This document shows positions 1 through 11,600 of a stretch of DNA of 64,000 nt, piece by piece (positions within the stretch are counted from its first letter, which is position 1; each line of letters begins with the position of its first letter). Source of the stretch: Flaveria trinervia. Lineage: Eukaryota; Streptophyta; Magnoliopsida; Asterales; Asteraceae. The position numbers and the translations under genes are program-made. Under the pieces are notes generated by a model. It saw only the letters and a list, made by a program, of their open reading frames with translations, searched no databases and was not told where the DNA came from. Where the stretch lies: the NCBI GenBank assembly GCA_025506515.1, contig CM046442.1, forward strand, positions 16,955,443-17,019,442, given 5' to 3'.

Positions 1-1426
1 TTTGTGTCAAAGAGGTGAGTGTTTGCGCGATTCTTGAAAAGTTGGCAATGAATCACCGATAGTAACCAGCAAGACCAAGAAAGGAACGAACTTCGGTAGG
101 AGTAGTAGGAACACACCAATTCTTCACAGCTTCCACCTTTGCAGGATCAACGTGAATTCCTTGGCTATTCACCACGTGTCCTAGAAATTGAACTTCCTCG
201 AGCCAGAAATCACACTTCGAGAACTTTGCGTACAATTGCTCTTTCTTTAACAACTCAAGAACCAATCTCAAATGCAGTTCATGATCGGTGTTGGATTTGG
301 AATAGATAAGTATGTCGTCAATGAAGACGATCACAAACTTGTCTAGATAAGGCTTGCATACTTGGTTCATGAGATCCATGAAGACAGCAGGAGCATTGGT
401 TAACCCAAAAGGCATCACCATAGACTCATAGTGTCCATAACAGTACGGAAAGCGGTCTTTGGGATATCATCATCATGGACTCGCAATTGATGATAGCCAG
501 AACGTAAATCGATCTTCGAGAAAATAGCAGCTCCTTGAAGTTGGTCAAACAAATCATCAATACGAGGAAGAGGATAACGGTTCTTGATGGTAAGCTTGTT
601 AAGCTCACGATAATTGATGCACATACGAAACGATCCATCTTTCTTCTCATGAAAAAAACAGGTGCACCCCAAGGCGAAGAACTAGGACAGATGAAGCCCT
701 TCTCGGATAGCTCTTGAAGTTGACTAGAGAGTTCTTGCATTTCCGATGGTGCAAGGCGATATGGTGACTTAACCACGGGGTTTGCTCCCGGTATCAAGTC
801 GATTTTAAACTTAACTTCACGCACGGGAGGTAAACACTAAGGTCATCGGGAAATACTTCAGGAAAGTCTCGTAGGATAGGGACATCCTTAAGTTCTTTCC
901 CTTTGACTTTTGTGTTGACCACATAAGCCAAGAAAGCCATATACTTCTTGCTTAAGCATTTTCGGGCTTCAGTGCAAGACATGAGTTTAAGTCCTTTGGA
1001 AGATTTTTCACCGAACACCTTCAAAGTATCACCAGAAGGTAAGGGTATACGGATGCACTTCTCGAAACAAATGACCTCGGCATGGTGTTTGTCTAACCAA
1101 TCCATACCAATGATGACGTTGAAGCTTCCAAGTTTCATAGGGATAAGATCGATAAGAAAATCATGCGTGTCAAGACTTAAGATGCAATCACGAATGATGA
1201 CGTCAACGGTGATCGGTTCTCCATCGGCAACTTCAACAATAAGAGGTCTTTCTAGTTTCTTATGTGGCTTAGCAAGTATGATTCAAACTCTAATGAAACA
1301 AAACTTTTATTGGCTCCAGAATCAAATAGGACATAGGCATAAGTTTTGTTAATAAGGAACATACCTGGTCAATTTTTAAGATATCTAACGATTTAGGTAA
1401 ACTATGAAGAGAACGGATCACAAAAG
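1..1426 (-). pseudogene. pol: Element A pol: protease and reverse transcriptase, frameshifted and cut by the window edge
   Basis: Pol normally cleaves the polyprotein (protease) and copies RNA into DNA (reverse transcriptase) in virus-like particles. Read leftward, the protease part covers about 1420-800 and shows the conserved VIIGMDWLDKHHAEV core. The linker RDFPEVFPDDL, typical of the start of gypsy RT, lies near 860. The RT palm follows at about 790-1, with [25 protein letters not shown] and the catalytic FIDDILIYS at about 320. The thumb start [11 protein letters not shown] is at the window edge. Frame changes near 824-794, 672-660 and 421-415 break it into at least three pieces, so it is a decayed or mis-sequenced ORF. 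The gag ORF lies just upstream, ending at 1427. Family identity is secure; the exact number of breaks is not. Confidence 0.85.
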
Positions 1427-2653
1427 TTAAAGGTGAGTTGACATACCATTCACCACATTGTTGTTTGCTTGTGCTTGGTTAGCGTTGATGTTGAAAGCAC
1501 GTCCTCGGGCTTGTGGAACATTACCCACAAGACGAGGGCATTGTGGGCCAAAATGACCAGGTTCCCCACAGTTGTAGCAAACACGGTTTGTGAGCACGAC
1601 GGCATTGTTAGGTGCACGGTGGCAAGTCGACACCAAATGACCATATTTACCGCATAAGGTGCAGATGCGGCATGGTTGATTTCCCGGATGATGATACCTA
1701 CACGTGTTGCACATAGGCTGAGGACCAGCATAAGCCCTAGCCCCAGGAACTTGTGCCACAGGTGTAGCCGCAGGTACAAGTTGTCTTTGAGGTTGTTTGG
1801 GTGCAGCCACAACATAGTTACGCGCCGAAGTGAACTTGCGCTTCTTGTTGTTGTTGTTGTTGTTGGACGGTTCAGCTTTGGTCTCCTTAACGGCCTCGGT
1901 AGCCGTCTTTTCCATCTTTTTGGCACCCTTCACAAACATGGTGCCCACTCGTATATGGTTCTCGGTGAGTTGAGAGGTGATAGTAATGGCTTCTTCTAAG
2001 GTTGTGGGTCGGCTACCCACCACAACATCTTGAATTTGGGGTGGTACACCCTTGATAAACTTCTCGATGTTGCGGGAGACAGTGTCGACCATATGGGGCA
2101 GCAGTATACTCAACTCATGATGCCTAGTTGAGTAGGCCAAATGATCACCATCGTTTTGTTTCATATTCCAAAATTCCTCCTCCAGCTTTTGCAGTTCGCT
2201 TCTCGGGCAGAACTTCGCGATGGCGATGTTCTTGAACTCTTCCCATGTAAGTGCTAGAATAGCATCGGGTCCACGATTTCTCCTCTCGCTATTCCACCAG
2301 GTGAGAGCCCTTTGTTGGAACATGCTAGTGGCATAACGAACTTTGAGTGCCTCGGGACACTCACAGTTGACGAAGGTGTTCTCCATGCTCTCGAACCACT
2401 CAAGAAGACCAGTGGTTCCTTCCTTGTCACTAAAACTAATGGGTTTACATGAGCTAAAGTGCTTGAAAGTGCAAGTTTGGTTGTTGCGCCCTTGGTTAGC
2501 ACTATTTTCCCCATGACCGTTGTTGCTAGAGTTGGTCATTAAGGTGCTATTGAGTTCAGCAACCATGGTTGGGATGACAGCAACCATTTGTCGGGCAATC
2601 ATGGCAGCTAGTTTACGATCGGAACTTCCACTCTTTCCATGATGACGAGACAT
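1427..2653 (-). CDS. gag: Element A Gag (capsid-nucleocapsid) protein, 408 aa, intact ORF
   Basis: This is the structural Gag protein, which packages retrotransposon RNA in cytoplasmic particles. It begins MSRHHGKSGSSDRK. The middle, about residues 75-230, has the retrotransposon Gag capsid pattern: LLEWFESMENTFVNCECPE, then a W-W motif in RALTWWN, then WEEFKNIAIAKFCP. A basic, Asn-rich linker follows near residue 265. The C-terminus holds zinc-knuckle-like clusters: CNTCRYHH, CTLCGKYGHLVSTC and a canonical CYNCGEPGHFGPQC at about residue 360. It is the only uninterrupted structural ORF of a retroelement in the window. The stop precedes the protease region by a few tens of bases in another frame, so pol may need a frameshift or was separated by mutation. 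The start chosen is the first Met of the frame, 680 bases after the primer-binding site. Confidence 0.88.
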   Translation of the reverse strand: MSRHHGKSGSSDRKLAAMIARQMVAVIPTMVAELNSTLMTNSSNNGHGENSANQGRNNQTCTFKHFSSCKPISFSDKEGTTGLLEWFESMENTFVNCECPEALKVRYATSMFQQRALTWWNSERRNRGPDAILALTWEEFKNIAIAKFCPRSELQKLEEEFWNMKQNDGDHLAYSTRHHELSILLPHMVDTVSRNIEKFIKGVPPQIQDVVVGSRPTTLEEAITITSQLTENHIRVGTMFVKGAKKMEKTATEAVKETKAEPSNNNNNNKKRKFTSARNYVVAAPKQPQRQLVPAATPVAQVPGARAYAGPQPMCNTCRYHHPGNQPCRICTLCGKYGHLVSTCHRAPNNAVVLTNRVCYNCGEPGHFGPQCPRLVGNVPQARGRAFNINANQAQANNNVVNGMSTHL

Positions 2654-3332
2654 GCTGGAATATGCAAAATGAGTTAGATACGAGGAAAAGAATAAAAAGG
2701 ATTATAATTCAACAAGGATAAGACAAAAGTTGTAAGGCGCATGGAATGGTTCCATTTGGTAACGCATTACCATTTGGAAACGTTGACACGTCAAGGTAAG
2801 TTGACCCATTCGCCTTAGGAATTTGTGTATGTTGACCATGGTTTATCACTCATCCCAAAAATCCCCAGTAAACATAACTAGTCTCATAGGATTTATGCGA
2901 TATGCTTGCCTTAGCCCGAGGGCCTTTTGCCAGGAAATCCAGAATACAGGTGTCCATGTGTCACAAAAATTTCTTAGGTTCATGAAATCAAAACCATGAT
3001 GAGATTTACATAGATTAGACATAAGTCTAAAGATTCAAATCATAAGCATAAGCATAAGTTTCCACGTGTTGACGAGAATAAGATTAAGAAGTTTCATTCG
3101 TCGGGGACAGTCAAAGAGTCAAAGTTAAGTTTAGGGAGACAAGTAACAAAGTTTAAACAATTACAAGGCAACCTATGCTAAGGCATCAAGTTGCATATAA
3201 GTATGGCATAGCATTATGTAGCATGTAAACTATATATATAATTCCAAGAATATAAATATTATTCTATGGGGTTCATGCATAAGCTATAGTCTAGGTCACC
3301 ATTTCTAATAACCTAAATCCCTATAGTTATGG
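2654..3332 (-). other. Element A 5' leader, no ORF
   Basis: This untranslated stretch lies between the primer-binding site and gag. No ORF or strong repeat is visible. It is moderately AT-rich and carries a run of near-duplicate phrases around 2740-2790 (CATTTGGTAACG / CATTTGGAAACG). It probably contains the packaging signal by analogy with other LTR elements, but nothing in the sequence proves this. Confidence 0.6.
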
Positions 3333-3344
3333 GCTCTGATACCA
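3333..3344 (-). other. Element A primer-binding site for initiator tRNA-Met
   Basis: The minus strand reads TGGTATCAGAGC, complementary to the 3' end of plant initiator tRNA-Met. It lies 3 bases inside the LTR end, as expected for minus-strand DNA priming. Confidence 0.93.
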
Positions 3345-3347
3345 ATC

Positions 3348-5843
3348 TGTCACACCCCAACCTTGACGGCGGAATCGTCGAGATGTGAGGGTTAAGATTG
3401 TTCACAGCCACATAACGCTATATTTAAGTGTAATATTAAAATTATAAGTTTCAAAAGGCATTACAAACATAAGTCTCAAAACATGAAATAATCCCAAATT
3501 AAACAAAACGTAACATAACATTTATTTATTTAACTAGGTCCAAGTCCTAGTTTTATTTCCAAGCTTCAAAAGTCCACTTTAAACTTGGGGATTTCCTGAA
3601 ACATGATAAAAATAAAGGGTCAACTATAAATAGTTGGTGAGTTCCCAAGTTTTTATACATAATATGATAAAGTTACAAGTAGCAATTCATGTCATAGGTC
3701 ATAAGCGAGTAAGGTTATAGAACACATATCGTCACAACCAAACCTAGACTTGATTACAAGTATAAAAGATTGGCTAAGTGTATTTGGTTCCCATGATGAA
3801 CAAGCATACGTCATCAGGAGTCGGCAATACATCAACTTTAGCACCAAATAGGCTTGTCAGGCCCAATGATCAAAGACGTCGCCAGGCTAGCTATAGTTAA
3901 TGATTGTAAACAAAAATATGTATCTCATATAAACACTTACAACACACAATAACCATGACAAAAAGAATATGAATTGTAAGTGCTTTACAAGTCTAAACGT
4001 TTACAAGTGCATTATGTATAAGTAATCATGTTTCACCCCAAATTAGTGTGAAAAGACAAAAAGGGACAAGGAAAACTCACTTGTCAAATAAGTATAAAAT
4101 GAAGATCAATAAGAATAATATAAGTCGTTCCAAGATAAAACGTCACAAGGCACCTAAATATATAAATTAACAAGGTTAAAGTTTACTAACGAGCTTAACG
4201 ATTCAACGGGAGCTAGGGTTTGAATTGATATTTTGGGCTTTCACAATTAAATTCCATAAAATGATATAGTTGATTTTATTTTTATTCCATGAAAATAAAA
4301 TATAATAGCCGGGCGTTTTATTATGAAGCAACGAAAATACTTACGGGAAATAGGGTTTAAATATCAGTTTAAACAATCTTTTATAATAATGATAATATAT
4401 TATTTTTTTACACTAATGTTTTAGACAATAGCATACAAACAATGTTAGAGAAAAAGAATAATGTAAAGTTTTAAAACTAAATATTATTATTGTTTTATAA
4501 AATGTTTAAATTATTCAGGGAATAAATTTTTAAAATTAATTAAGTGATTTTAGAAAAATACACAAAGTTTATAAATTTATTTTTTAATAATTTACAGAAG
4601 TTTATATATATTTAAAAATTTGAAAGAAAACAAAAGGGGTGGATTGAGGGTCCCCGGTTTGAACCCGGGACCTCAAGTCCACACTCCACGCCAACAACCG
4701 GTAAACCAAAGGCCTTAGCCGCGGTTTATCTCCGTTTTAATATCTTTTAAACATAACCCAAGCAAAACCCCCAAATTGGATGAACCCTAGTTTAGATTCG
4801 AACCAAATTGATCATCTTAACGATGATGATAGCCAAATTAACCATGGGGATTTTGTTTGCCATGCTTAATCGAGCATATCAACGTATGTAACTCACCCGA
4901 ATCAGTTCGAATTGAAGGCGATCCTAATCGAAGAACAAGCGTGGTTTATGCTGAATCAATGGACAAGAATTTGATAATGATAATCAAATTCGTTGCACAG
5001 GTAGCTTCTAAAGACTCCAACGAACAAAAGCGCTTGGTTAATTGAGGGTGAGATTATGAAAAAGATTGAGTTCGACTAGCTATAGTTCGCGACGAGCTCG
5101 AGAGTTAGATTCTGGTGTTCGATTTCTTTTCAGGCGAAATTGGAAGTGTAGATAGTTTAGGAATAGTTAAACAATTGTTTGTGTTTGATTAATTAGATTA
5201 TTATGAGGTTTTAACTGTTGAACGGTTAAATTATTAATTCGAGTTTTCGTTTCAAGTTTGTTCATCTTAATAACCGAGTTAAACCCAATTAAAACTTATG
5301 TTTAGGTTCGAATCATGTTCTGGAAACGATTGGAATCGTTTGAGGTTCGAAATTCTGAGGTTTTGGGCGATTTCGAGGCTCGCCGGACCTCGGCCGGAGG
5401 TGGCCGCGGCGGCCGCCGGATTCACGGGGAGAGAGAAAGAAAGAAAAAAAACTTTAAAAATGTTGCAGTTTTGGCCCTTGCACTTTTAGGTTTTAACATT
5501 TTATGAATAAACTTTCTATTTTAGGTTTAAATTGACAAATAAGACCCCCAACTTAATTTAAATTTATGTTTTAAACATGGTTAAGTTTAATAACCCTTAA
5601 TAATTATAAGTAACCTTATTAAAAATAATCTCATTATTACTAATACTATTATTCATTTTTATTACTTATTATTATTGTTACTTTTATTAATATTAACATT
5701 ATTATTATTTAATATTTGCATTATTAACATAATGACAATAATGAATAAGCACAAACAACACATGAGTTTCAAAATTGACAATAATAACCCTTGTAAGAGT
5801 AAACGAAGTTAACTTTTAGTTAACAAAAATACGAGATGTTACA
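3348..5843 (-). repeat. Element A 5' LTR, about 2.5 kb
   Basis: On the minus strand this LTR starts TGTAACATCTCG and ends GGGGTGTGACA next to the primer site. It is related along its length to solo LTR G (54487-62872). Both share the terminal TGTCACACCCC, a GC-rich GGCCGGAG-GTGGCCG island (about 5390-5420 here, 56625-56650 in G) inside AT-rich flanks, and a B-box-like GGTTTGAACCC (4656-4666). The GC island next to a pyrimidine tract may mark the transcript start on the minus strand; that is inference. The apparent Ala-rich ORFs on the plus strand are products of the GC island. Confidence 0.88.
4656..4666 (+). promoter_or_regulatory. RNA polymerase III B-box-like / tRNA T-arm-like sequence in LTR A
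   Basis: GGTTTGAACCC lies within CCCCGGTTTGAACCCGGG, which can fold like a tRNA T-arm. It closely matches the B-box consensus GGTTCGANNCC. It lies on the strand opposite to the element. LTR G keeps GGTTCGAACTG at the matching place (55896-55906). No A-box or full tRNA cloverleaf was found nearby, so function is speculative. Confidence 0.4.
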
Positions 5844-7390
5844 TTTATCATTATCTTTCACTTCTCATCCGAACCAATTCCATAAGCTCTACCCCAAACG
5901 TAGGAGGCACGAAGCGGATACTGGGCCAAAGTCTATAAATAGATCCCTAACATTACGCACATAGCCTGGCACCACTACCGGGGCAAGTAATAAGGATCTC
6001 ATACGTTTGGTCGGTCACAAAGACTAGATCGCTGTGTGTATCCTTATGGGTTAGCTAAACCACACATAGTTGAGCTAACAACATTTTAGAGTTGTGCACC
6101 TCCTTTCATTTTCTTTGCAAAAGTTTTCATACGTACATTCTTACTTTCATGCATGCATTCATTCTTTCTTTACGTTGCACTTTTCATTCATCATTAATAT
6201 CCACTTTAATTACATAATACTTTACGTTCATTGATATTAATACACGACGCAAAACCATGGAAATATACATAATAAGGAACATAAAGAAACACACATAACA
6301 TATGCATGCATAACATACATAAACATCATCACCCATCATCACATAACCTCACAGGGTCATCGTATATTACCCCTAGGAATATCCTAAGTCATAGCCTAAA
6401 ACTTCCTTTCTTCCCCAAAAATCAAGAAAATTTTCTAAGTCTTTAGGCGCATGCGCCTTATGTAGGCACATGAGCACTATACACGCGCATGAGCACTATG
6501 CAGGCGTATGGGAACACTTAGGTGCATGGGAAACTTTTAGGCGCATGGACACTATTTGGGCGCAGGACCCAACACTTAGACAGTTTGCGTAACATTCTAG
6601 GTGCATGGGCACTATGCAAGCGTATGAGACTGACTTAGGTGCATGGACACCTAGGCGCATGGGCAGTAAGGTGCATGGGAACACTTAGTCAATTTGGCAT
6701 AAGGCTAGGCGCATGGGAACTATTTGGGCGCTTGGGTTTCAGGCGCATGGGGAAATAACTAACTTAACTAACAGTCATCATTTCAGGCCCCAAATCATCA
6801 TTTTATCATGTAAGCGCATAAGCATCAGAAACACATTCATAACATGACCATAACAACGTAAGCACCCAGATCATACCCCATCAACACACATACACAAGAA
6901 CATACGGGTATGAATAACCACTTTATAAAAACATACATACATGCATTTCGAGCCCCAAAATTAGTTAAAACATGTAAAGATATGGGTTTTAGAACTCACC
7001 TTTTACAACTTTCATGTATGACTTCCTCAAAACCCGAATGCAATTGAGTTCAACCACATAGACACCCACCAAAACACACACACCCAAACACATACAAACA
7101 CATAAGCATATAACCGAGGCTAGAATTAGCCAAGAACACTTAAAAACATCGAATTCTTACCTTGAATCCGAATTCTTCTTGTTCTTCTATTTAAAATCAT
7201 AAGCTTTGCCTATTTTTCTCTCTAGAAACCACATAAAATGAGATGTGCAGTAGGTGTGGGCAGTCATGCCCACCTTTTTGAACAAAATTATAATAAACTT
7301 TGTCTCTTGCACAACTTTAACCCCTCCACTAGGGTTTTATTGCATTTCTTTCTTTTATTTCCTTTTCTTTTAGAAAATCCAGGTGTTACA
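5844..7390 (-). repeat. E-family gypsy LTR fragment (E'), split by element A
   Basis: This stretch matches the last three quarters of the element E LTRs (21045-23183 and 48881-50803). It shares the AGCTAAACCACACA block (6053-6068), the array of GCGCATGGG boxes (6445-6755), and the terminal CCAGGTGTTACA ending at 7390. The start of the LTR is missing because element A inserted at 5843; the rest should lie left of the window. No polypurine tract follows 7390, so this is either a solo LTR or the outer end of a 5' LTR. It has only one copy of a block that is tandemly duplicated in both E LTRs. Confidence 0.82.
6445..6755 (+). repeat. Array of GCGCATGGG-type boxes in LTR E'
   Basis: About a dozen imperfect copies of (A/G)GGCGCATGGG, often followed by ACTAT or ACACTTAGG, occur at irregular 20-45 bp spacing. 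The same array is present at 22180-22510 and 50010-50325 in the two E LTRs. It belongs to the LTR and probably lies upstream or near the promoter of the element. Confidence 0.75.
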
Positions 7391-7620
7391 TAAACAATCC
7401 TTATTCACATGACTAATAGAGCTAGATCACTTTGATCCATTCTAAACAACTATTTTTTATTCATTTTTTTCATATCAATTTTTTTCATAATAAGTTTGAC
7501 TTCGGATGGTCTTTTACTTTGAATGATTTAACAGTCAGTTATTTACTAATAACTTGGGCTTTATATATCTAGTTTAACAAAAAAATCATTTAAGACTCAA
7601 CATGGCTACCAAGCATTAGT
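7391..7620. other. Unassigned AT-rich sequence between LTR E' and LTR F
   Basis: This 230-bp stretch matches nothing else recognised in the window and carries no ORF. It may be the original host sequence into which E' and F inserted, or the remnant of an older element. Confidence 0.4.
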
Positions 7621-7649
7621 TGTCACACCCTCAATTTTCACAAACGGGG
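7621..7649 (-). repeat. Element F 3' LTR, piece 1 (terminal 29 bp)
   Basis: The LTR end TGTCACACCCTCAATTTTCA is followed by CAAACGGGG, where element D is inserted. The same terminus reappears at 63865. The next LTR bases continue at 20243 after element D. Confidence 0.8.
7645..7649. repeat. Left target-site duplication of element D (CGGGG)
   Basis: It pairs with TGGGG at 20238-20242 (4 of 5 bases). The uninterrupted site at 63884-63892 (CAGGTAATA) confirms that the two flanks were contiguous in the parent LTR. Confidence 0.72.
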
Positions 7650-7929
7650 TGACAGGATCAGAGATCTCAAGTTTGATGGATTAGAGTGTAACGTAGCGGA
7701 ATAGAACAAGAATTAGACAAATTATAGCAAGAATTTGATATACGTATGCATTAAGAACAAATACGGTTGTAAAGAGAGAATATATTTCTGTGAAAAGGAA
7801 TGTTTCAATAATATCAAATGTTTCTGCTCAATCATTCATAATTACAATAGGGTTGACACTCCTTATATAGAGTGCAATCACTGCTGATATCACTGGATAG
7901 TGACATCTGGCAGATTTGTTACAAAAATA

Positions 7930-8125
7930 ACTAAAACTTAACAAACTACTGAAATGTTCATAACTACTGAGAACATATTAGAGTGCTAAGTATAAAACAT
8001 AAAACTACTGATACGAAACTACTCAAACTACAACGACTGAAGAACAAGTTCTTCAGTCGTTTTACACAAACTACTGAAAACAAAAACATAAAACTACTCA
8101 AAGAAAACCGTCACAACTACTGAAG
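7930..8125. repeat. ACTACTGAA / CTTCAG motif cluster in element D 3' LTR
   Basis: Repeated AACTACTGAA, ACGACTGAAGAAC and its inverse GTTCTTCAGTCGT (a hairpin at about 8029-8063) are present. The same cluster is in the other LTR at 19605-19805. Related motifs are dense in the spacer upstream of the extra ORF (12090-12780). Confidence 0.72.
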
Positions 8126-8159
8126 AAGACCTCTTCAGCTGTTGTGACAACGTCTGATA

Positions 8160-8510
8160 CTTGGTCTTCAGCACTTGTGTCTTCAGACTTTGTCTTCAGC
8201 ACTTGTGTCTTCAGACTTTGTCTTCAGTACTTGTGTCTTCAGACTTTGTCTTCAGCACTTCTGTCTTCAGACTTTGTCTTTAGTACTTGTTCAGACTTTG
8301 TCTTCAGCACTTGTCTTCAGACTTTGTCTTCAGCACTTGTGTTCAGACTTTGTCTTCAGCACTTGTCTTCAGACTTTGTCTTCAGTACTTGTGTTCAGAC
8401 TTTGTCTTCAGCACTTGTGTTCAAACTTTGTCTTCAGCACTTGTGTTCAGACTTTGTCTTCAGCACTTGTGTTCAGACTTTGTCTTCAGCTGTTGTGGAC
8501 TTCAGCTGTT
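8160..8510. repeat. Tandem array, 26-28 bp unit (TTCAGACTTTGTCTTCAGCA...), element D 3' LTR
   Basis: About thirteen imperfect units of ACTTGTG(TC)TTCAGACTTTGTCTTCAGC are present. The matching array in the other LTR (19823-20150) has a slightly different number of units, so the array expands and contracts. It makes spurious long ORFs in all three plus-strand frames. Confidence 0.88.
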
Positions 8511-8589
8511 GTGGACTTCAGCAGTTGTTGTGACGTCTGTGGGACTTAAGGTTTTTCTTATCCGGCTCATTGGTTCTTTTGGTCCAACA

Positions 8590-8604
8590 AACTCCCCCTG
8601 AACC
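8590..8604 (-). other. Element D polypurine tract
   Basis: The minus strand reads GGTTCAGGGGGAGTT directly before the 3' LTR start TGTTGG, the expected plus-strand primer. Confidence 0.9.
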
Positions 8605-8609
8605 AATGC

Positions 8610-11600
8610 AGCCAAAACCTTAACTTTATTGAGGTCCCACTTATTGTTGGCAGTAAGATTGGTCTTTTTCCTTCTTGATCAGCTAAGAAGATGACCCAAT
8701 TAAGCACTGGCCTGGGAATAGATTTCTGAAATTTGTTGGCATAGTATGGATAGGAGCCCTGACTTTGGGGAACTGGACACAGGGCTGTGGTCCTATCCAT
8801 GAAATCTACTTCCCATGTATAAGCCTGTAGGATTCTCTGGTGTATGCTCTGAGAAACATAATTTGTTCTTCCATGGTAGATTTTCAGCTCCACCATCAAA
8901 CAATCCTTCACACCCATACAGCTCTGAAATGTACTTAGCCTGTTTGCCATTTTTGAGCTCAACTGTTATGATCTGTCTGTATGCACAACTCATCTGGGTG
9001 AGTCCCTTCAAGTAACAGACTGAGATCATTTTGTTTGAAGTTCTCAAGCCTCTTATAGACTACCCCTTTTTAATCACTCTGTTCTCTAACATCTTTTGGG
9101 TGGTTGTTTAGTTTCATAGGCCTTCTTGAAATCTTCACAATTTCCCAGGGTGATACTACAAGGACCACTGTGATCTCTTCATCTACGATCCTTTTTACTT
9201 GGCCCTTGTATCTCGAAGGAATGTCTTTCTTCACAATTCTGTGAGCCACCCTAGGATCAGGCCATATTCTCACCTTTTCCTTTTGATATTGAAATGTGTT
9301 AGCAAGGGTGTACAATCTCAGAGCTTCTTTCTTCATGCTAATTATTGAGGAAGAAGCAACATAAGTTTTGTCTATGCTTTTCAGCATCTCATCATCATGA
9401 AGCTTTTGTTGTTGTTCTTCTTCTATCTTTACTCTCACAGCTTCCATCTGTGAGGTGGGAGTGATGGGCATAGGTTTGGCTTTAGGCAAAGATAGGACTG
9501 CAGAAAGAGGCAGCCTATCTTCTTCCTCATCATCCTCTTCTTCTTCTTCTTCTAGCCTCAACACCCTTCTCTTCTTCTTCTTGGGTGCATCATCGGCTGT
9601 TGGTTTTGAGGGTAAAGTTGGTTGTTTAGTGGTGTGGTAGTGGTGATTTTGAAGTGGGAGGTTTTGCAGGTTGTTCTAGCATTCTTGTAGTGAGTGAGGC
9701 TTTTGAGTGTTTTGCTAGTTCCTTTCTGTTCCCAGCACCTGCCTCATTTAGTGCTTCAATCACCAATCCCTTAGTGTATGCTTCAGACGAACAGATCTCG
9801 GTGGTTATTGCCAAGATACTGTCCCTGGTCCATGACTTAATCTCGATCAATGATCTCCCAAGGTATTTTGCAATGAATCTGATCATGATCTCTAGTCTTC
9901 TCTTTCAAATGCATCATAACTTGCCCATCTTGAGTTAATTTCTTCAACTTCAAGTCTCCTAATCTCTGAGTCAAGCTGTGCAGTATCGAACCCCTGTCTA
10001 TACAGTTGATCAATAATGGAGTCCATTGATTTACTGTGTGTAGCATCCGCCATTTTGATCATCTCATCAGTTTGAGTTCTTTTTCTTTTCCTTCAACCTT
10101 CCTCTTCTTATATGTGACATGAAAGTCTTTGTGACTTTCACCCACTTGATCAATGTCAGCTTCCTTCACGAATTCCTCTTCCTTTTCAGTCTCCTTATCT
10201 TTCTTCCCCTCTATGCTCTTCCTCTTTGCTTTCACTGACTGACTCTCCCCCTTTTTGGTTGCATTGGTTGCAACGGTTTGAGTAGCAGAAATCCTTGTGC
10301 TCACAATCTCCTCCACCAGGGGTTGTAAGATTGAGGGAAGCCTCTCATCCTTGTTTTGATCACAATGTCTGTGATCATTGGGGTGATGAGAGGTAGGGAT
10401 TGCTGAAAGATAGTAGCTGTTTGCTCAGAGGGGTTCTCTCCCTGAGAAGCAGTGCCAGAAATAGAGGCTGGTGGCGCGGAAGTTTTGAGTGGCTGAGTGT
10501 GTGGGCGACCTTCAGGTGAAGGTGCCATCTGTGGGTTTATGTTGGTGGCAGATGGACTTGCTTGTGAGAGAATTGGTCAAGTAGTCTTTGTAGTTTACTG
10601 ACTTCTTCCTCAAGAATTGTGTTCTGGGCCAGAACATCATAAAAGAAGCCCAGGTCATCATCAGCAGATGCTGAATCACCTGACCTCCTGCTTGTAGCAA
10701 GATGTACATGCACTGGGTGTAGACCAGTTGTAGCATGTGCCCCTTTTTCTTGGAACCGGGGACTTCCAGCCTCAGGACAATGTCCTTCATCAGCTGTTGC
10801 CTCTGGTGAGGTCTTAGCTATGTTACCACCCTTAGTCTGATCATGTGCTGATTCAGAAGAGGTGGCATGTAGCTGAGTCAGCACGTTTGCAATAATGAGA
10901 GTAGGACTTTGTGGGGCGGTTGCAGTGGGAGATGGGGTAAAAGCAGTATGCACCTGGGGAGAATGGTGCTCTTCAATGCAATCTCCTCAAATGAGGAAGA
11001 TCCCAGATTAGTGGTACCCTTTCTTTGTTGCTGCAGGCCCCTTTTGAGAGGAATCCTGAGCGGCTGTGGCTGGTGAAGTCCTTGTATCCACTAGGGGGTT
11101 ATAACCAGTGGATATAGCCTGCGTTTGTGTTGCAGGGGCATCCTCAGGGGACTCATTTCCCTGAGTAGCCTTTTTTGTCTTCTTTTTAGTGGGTTTGGTG
11201 GGGACTTTGGATTTGGAGGTTGTGGCTGTGTGTTCCAGCTGCGTGGGTTTGTGCAGCTTGGCAGCCAATTTTAGTGATTGGTCAGAGTTGTGCCAGGAGT
11301 ATACTTCAGGCAATACAGCCGTAGCAGGGACTCCCAGGCCAACAAGTCCCTCAGCTTGAAGCTGGTTTTCAATTATGGCCATTATGAACCGAGGATATAA
11401 TATCCAACGGTTAGCAAGTGGTTTTTGGGCCATATCCTTGAGCTCTAAAAATAGTATTTCAGAAAAATTTAAAGGTTGTTGCTCAAGGATGGAGTACATT
11501 ACCTGTTGCCACCTTGTGGACATTTGATCCCATGATGAAGTCTTGGGGCAAGGCAGACATTTACAGGTGAAAGATGAGACGTTCGGCATCCTGGAAATGT

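Larger units (their letters stand above)
1..5843 (-). mobile_element. Element A: 5' part of a Ty3/gypsy (chromovirus, Tekay-like) LTR retrotransposon
   Basis: In minus-strand order this element has a 5' LTR (5843-3348), a tRNA-Met primer-binding site, a leader, a gag ORF, and a protease-reverse transcriptase region that runs off the window at position 1. Integrase and the 3' LTR are therefore outside the window. The long LTR, the Met primer site and a gag with several cysteine-histidine knuckles fit the Tekay type of chromovirus. The element is inserted in an LTR of the E family: E-type sequence resumes directly at 5844. The left TSD is outside the window, so the insertion cannot be verified by duplication. 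Clade assignment is inference because no integrase or chromodomain is visible. Confidence 0.88.
7650..8589 (-). repeat. Element D 3' LTR (940 bp)
   Basis: On the minus strand it starts TGTTGGACCAAAAG and ends CTCTGATCCTGTCA. It contains many ACTACTGAA-type motifs (7930-8125) and a dense array of a 26-28 bp unit built on CTTCAGACTTTG (8160-8510). Confidence 0.93.

Noticed and set aside
4640..4730. A tRNA gene suggested by the T-arm-like stem
   Set aside because: No A-box, anticodon arm or acceptor stem could be built; kept only as a B-box-like word.
5298..5506. Ala-rich short ORFs near a GC-rich island
   Set aside because: They lie inside LTR A, are not conserved in LTR G, and reflect base composition only.
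8160..8510. CRISPR-like regularly spaced repeat array
   Set aside because: Repeats are imperfect and adjoining without unique spacers, and lie in a plant LTR.
8144..8601. Long overlapping plus-strand ORFs of Leu/Cys/Phe/Ser repeats
   Set aside because: They are open in all three frames because of the 26-28 bp tandem array in the element D LTR; no start context or conservation supports a protein.
9455..9640. Ser-rich plus-strand ORF
   Set aside because: Antisense of the Glu/Asp-rich run in the element D extra ORF.
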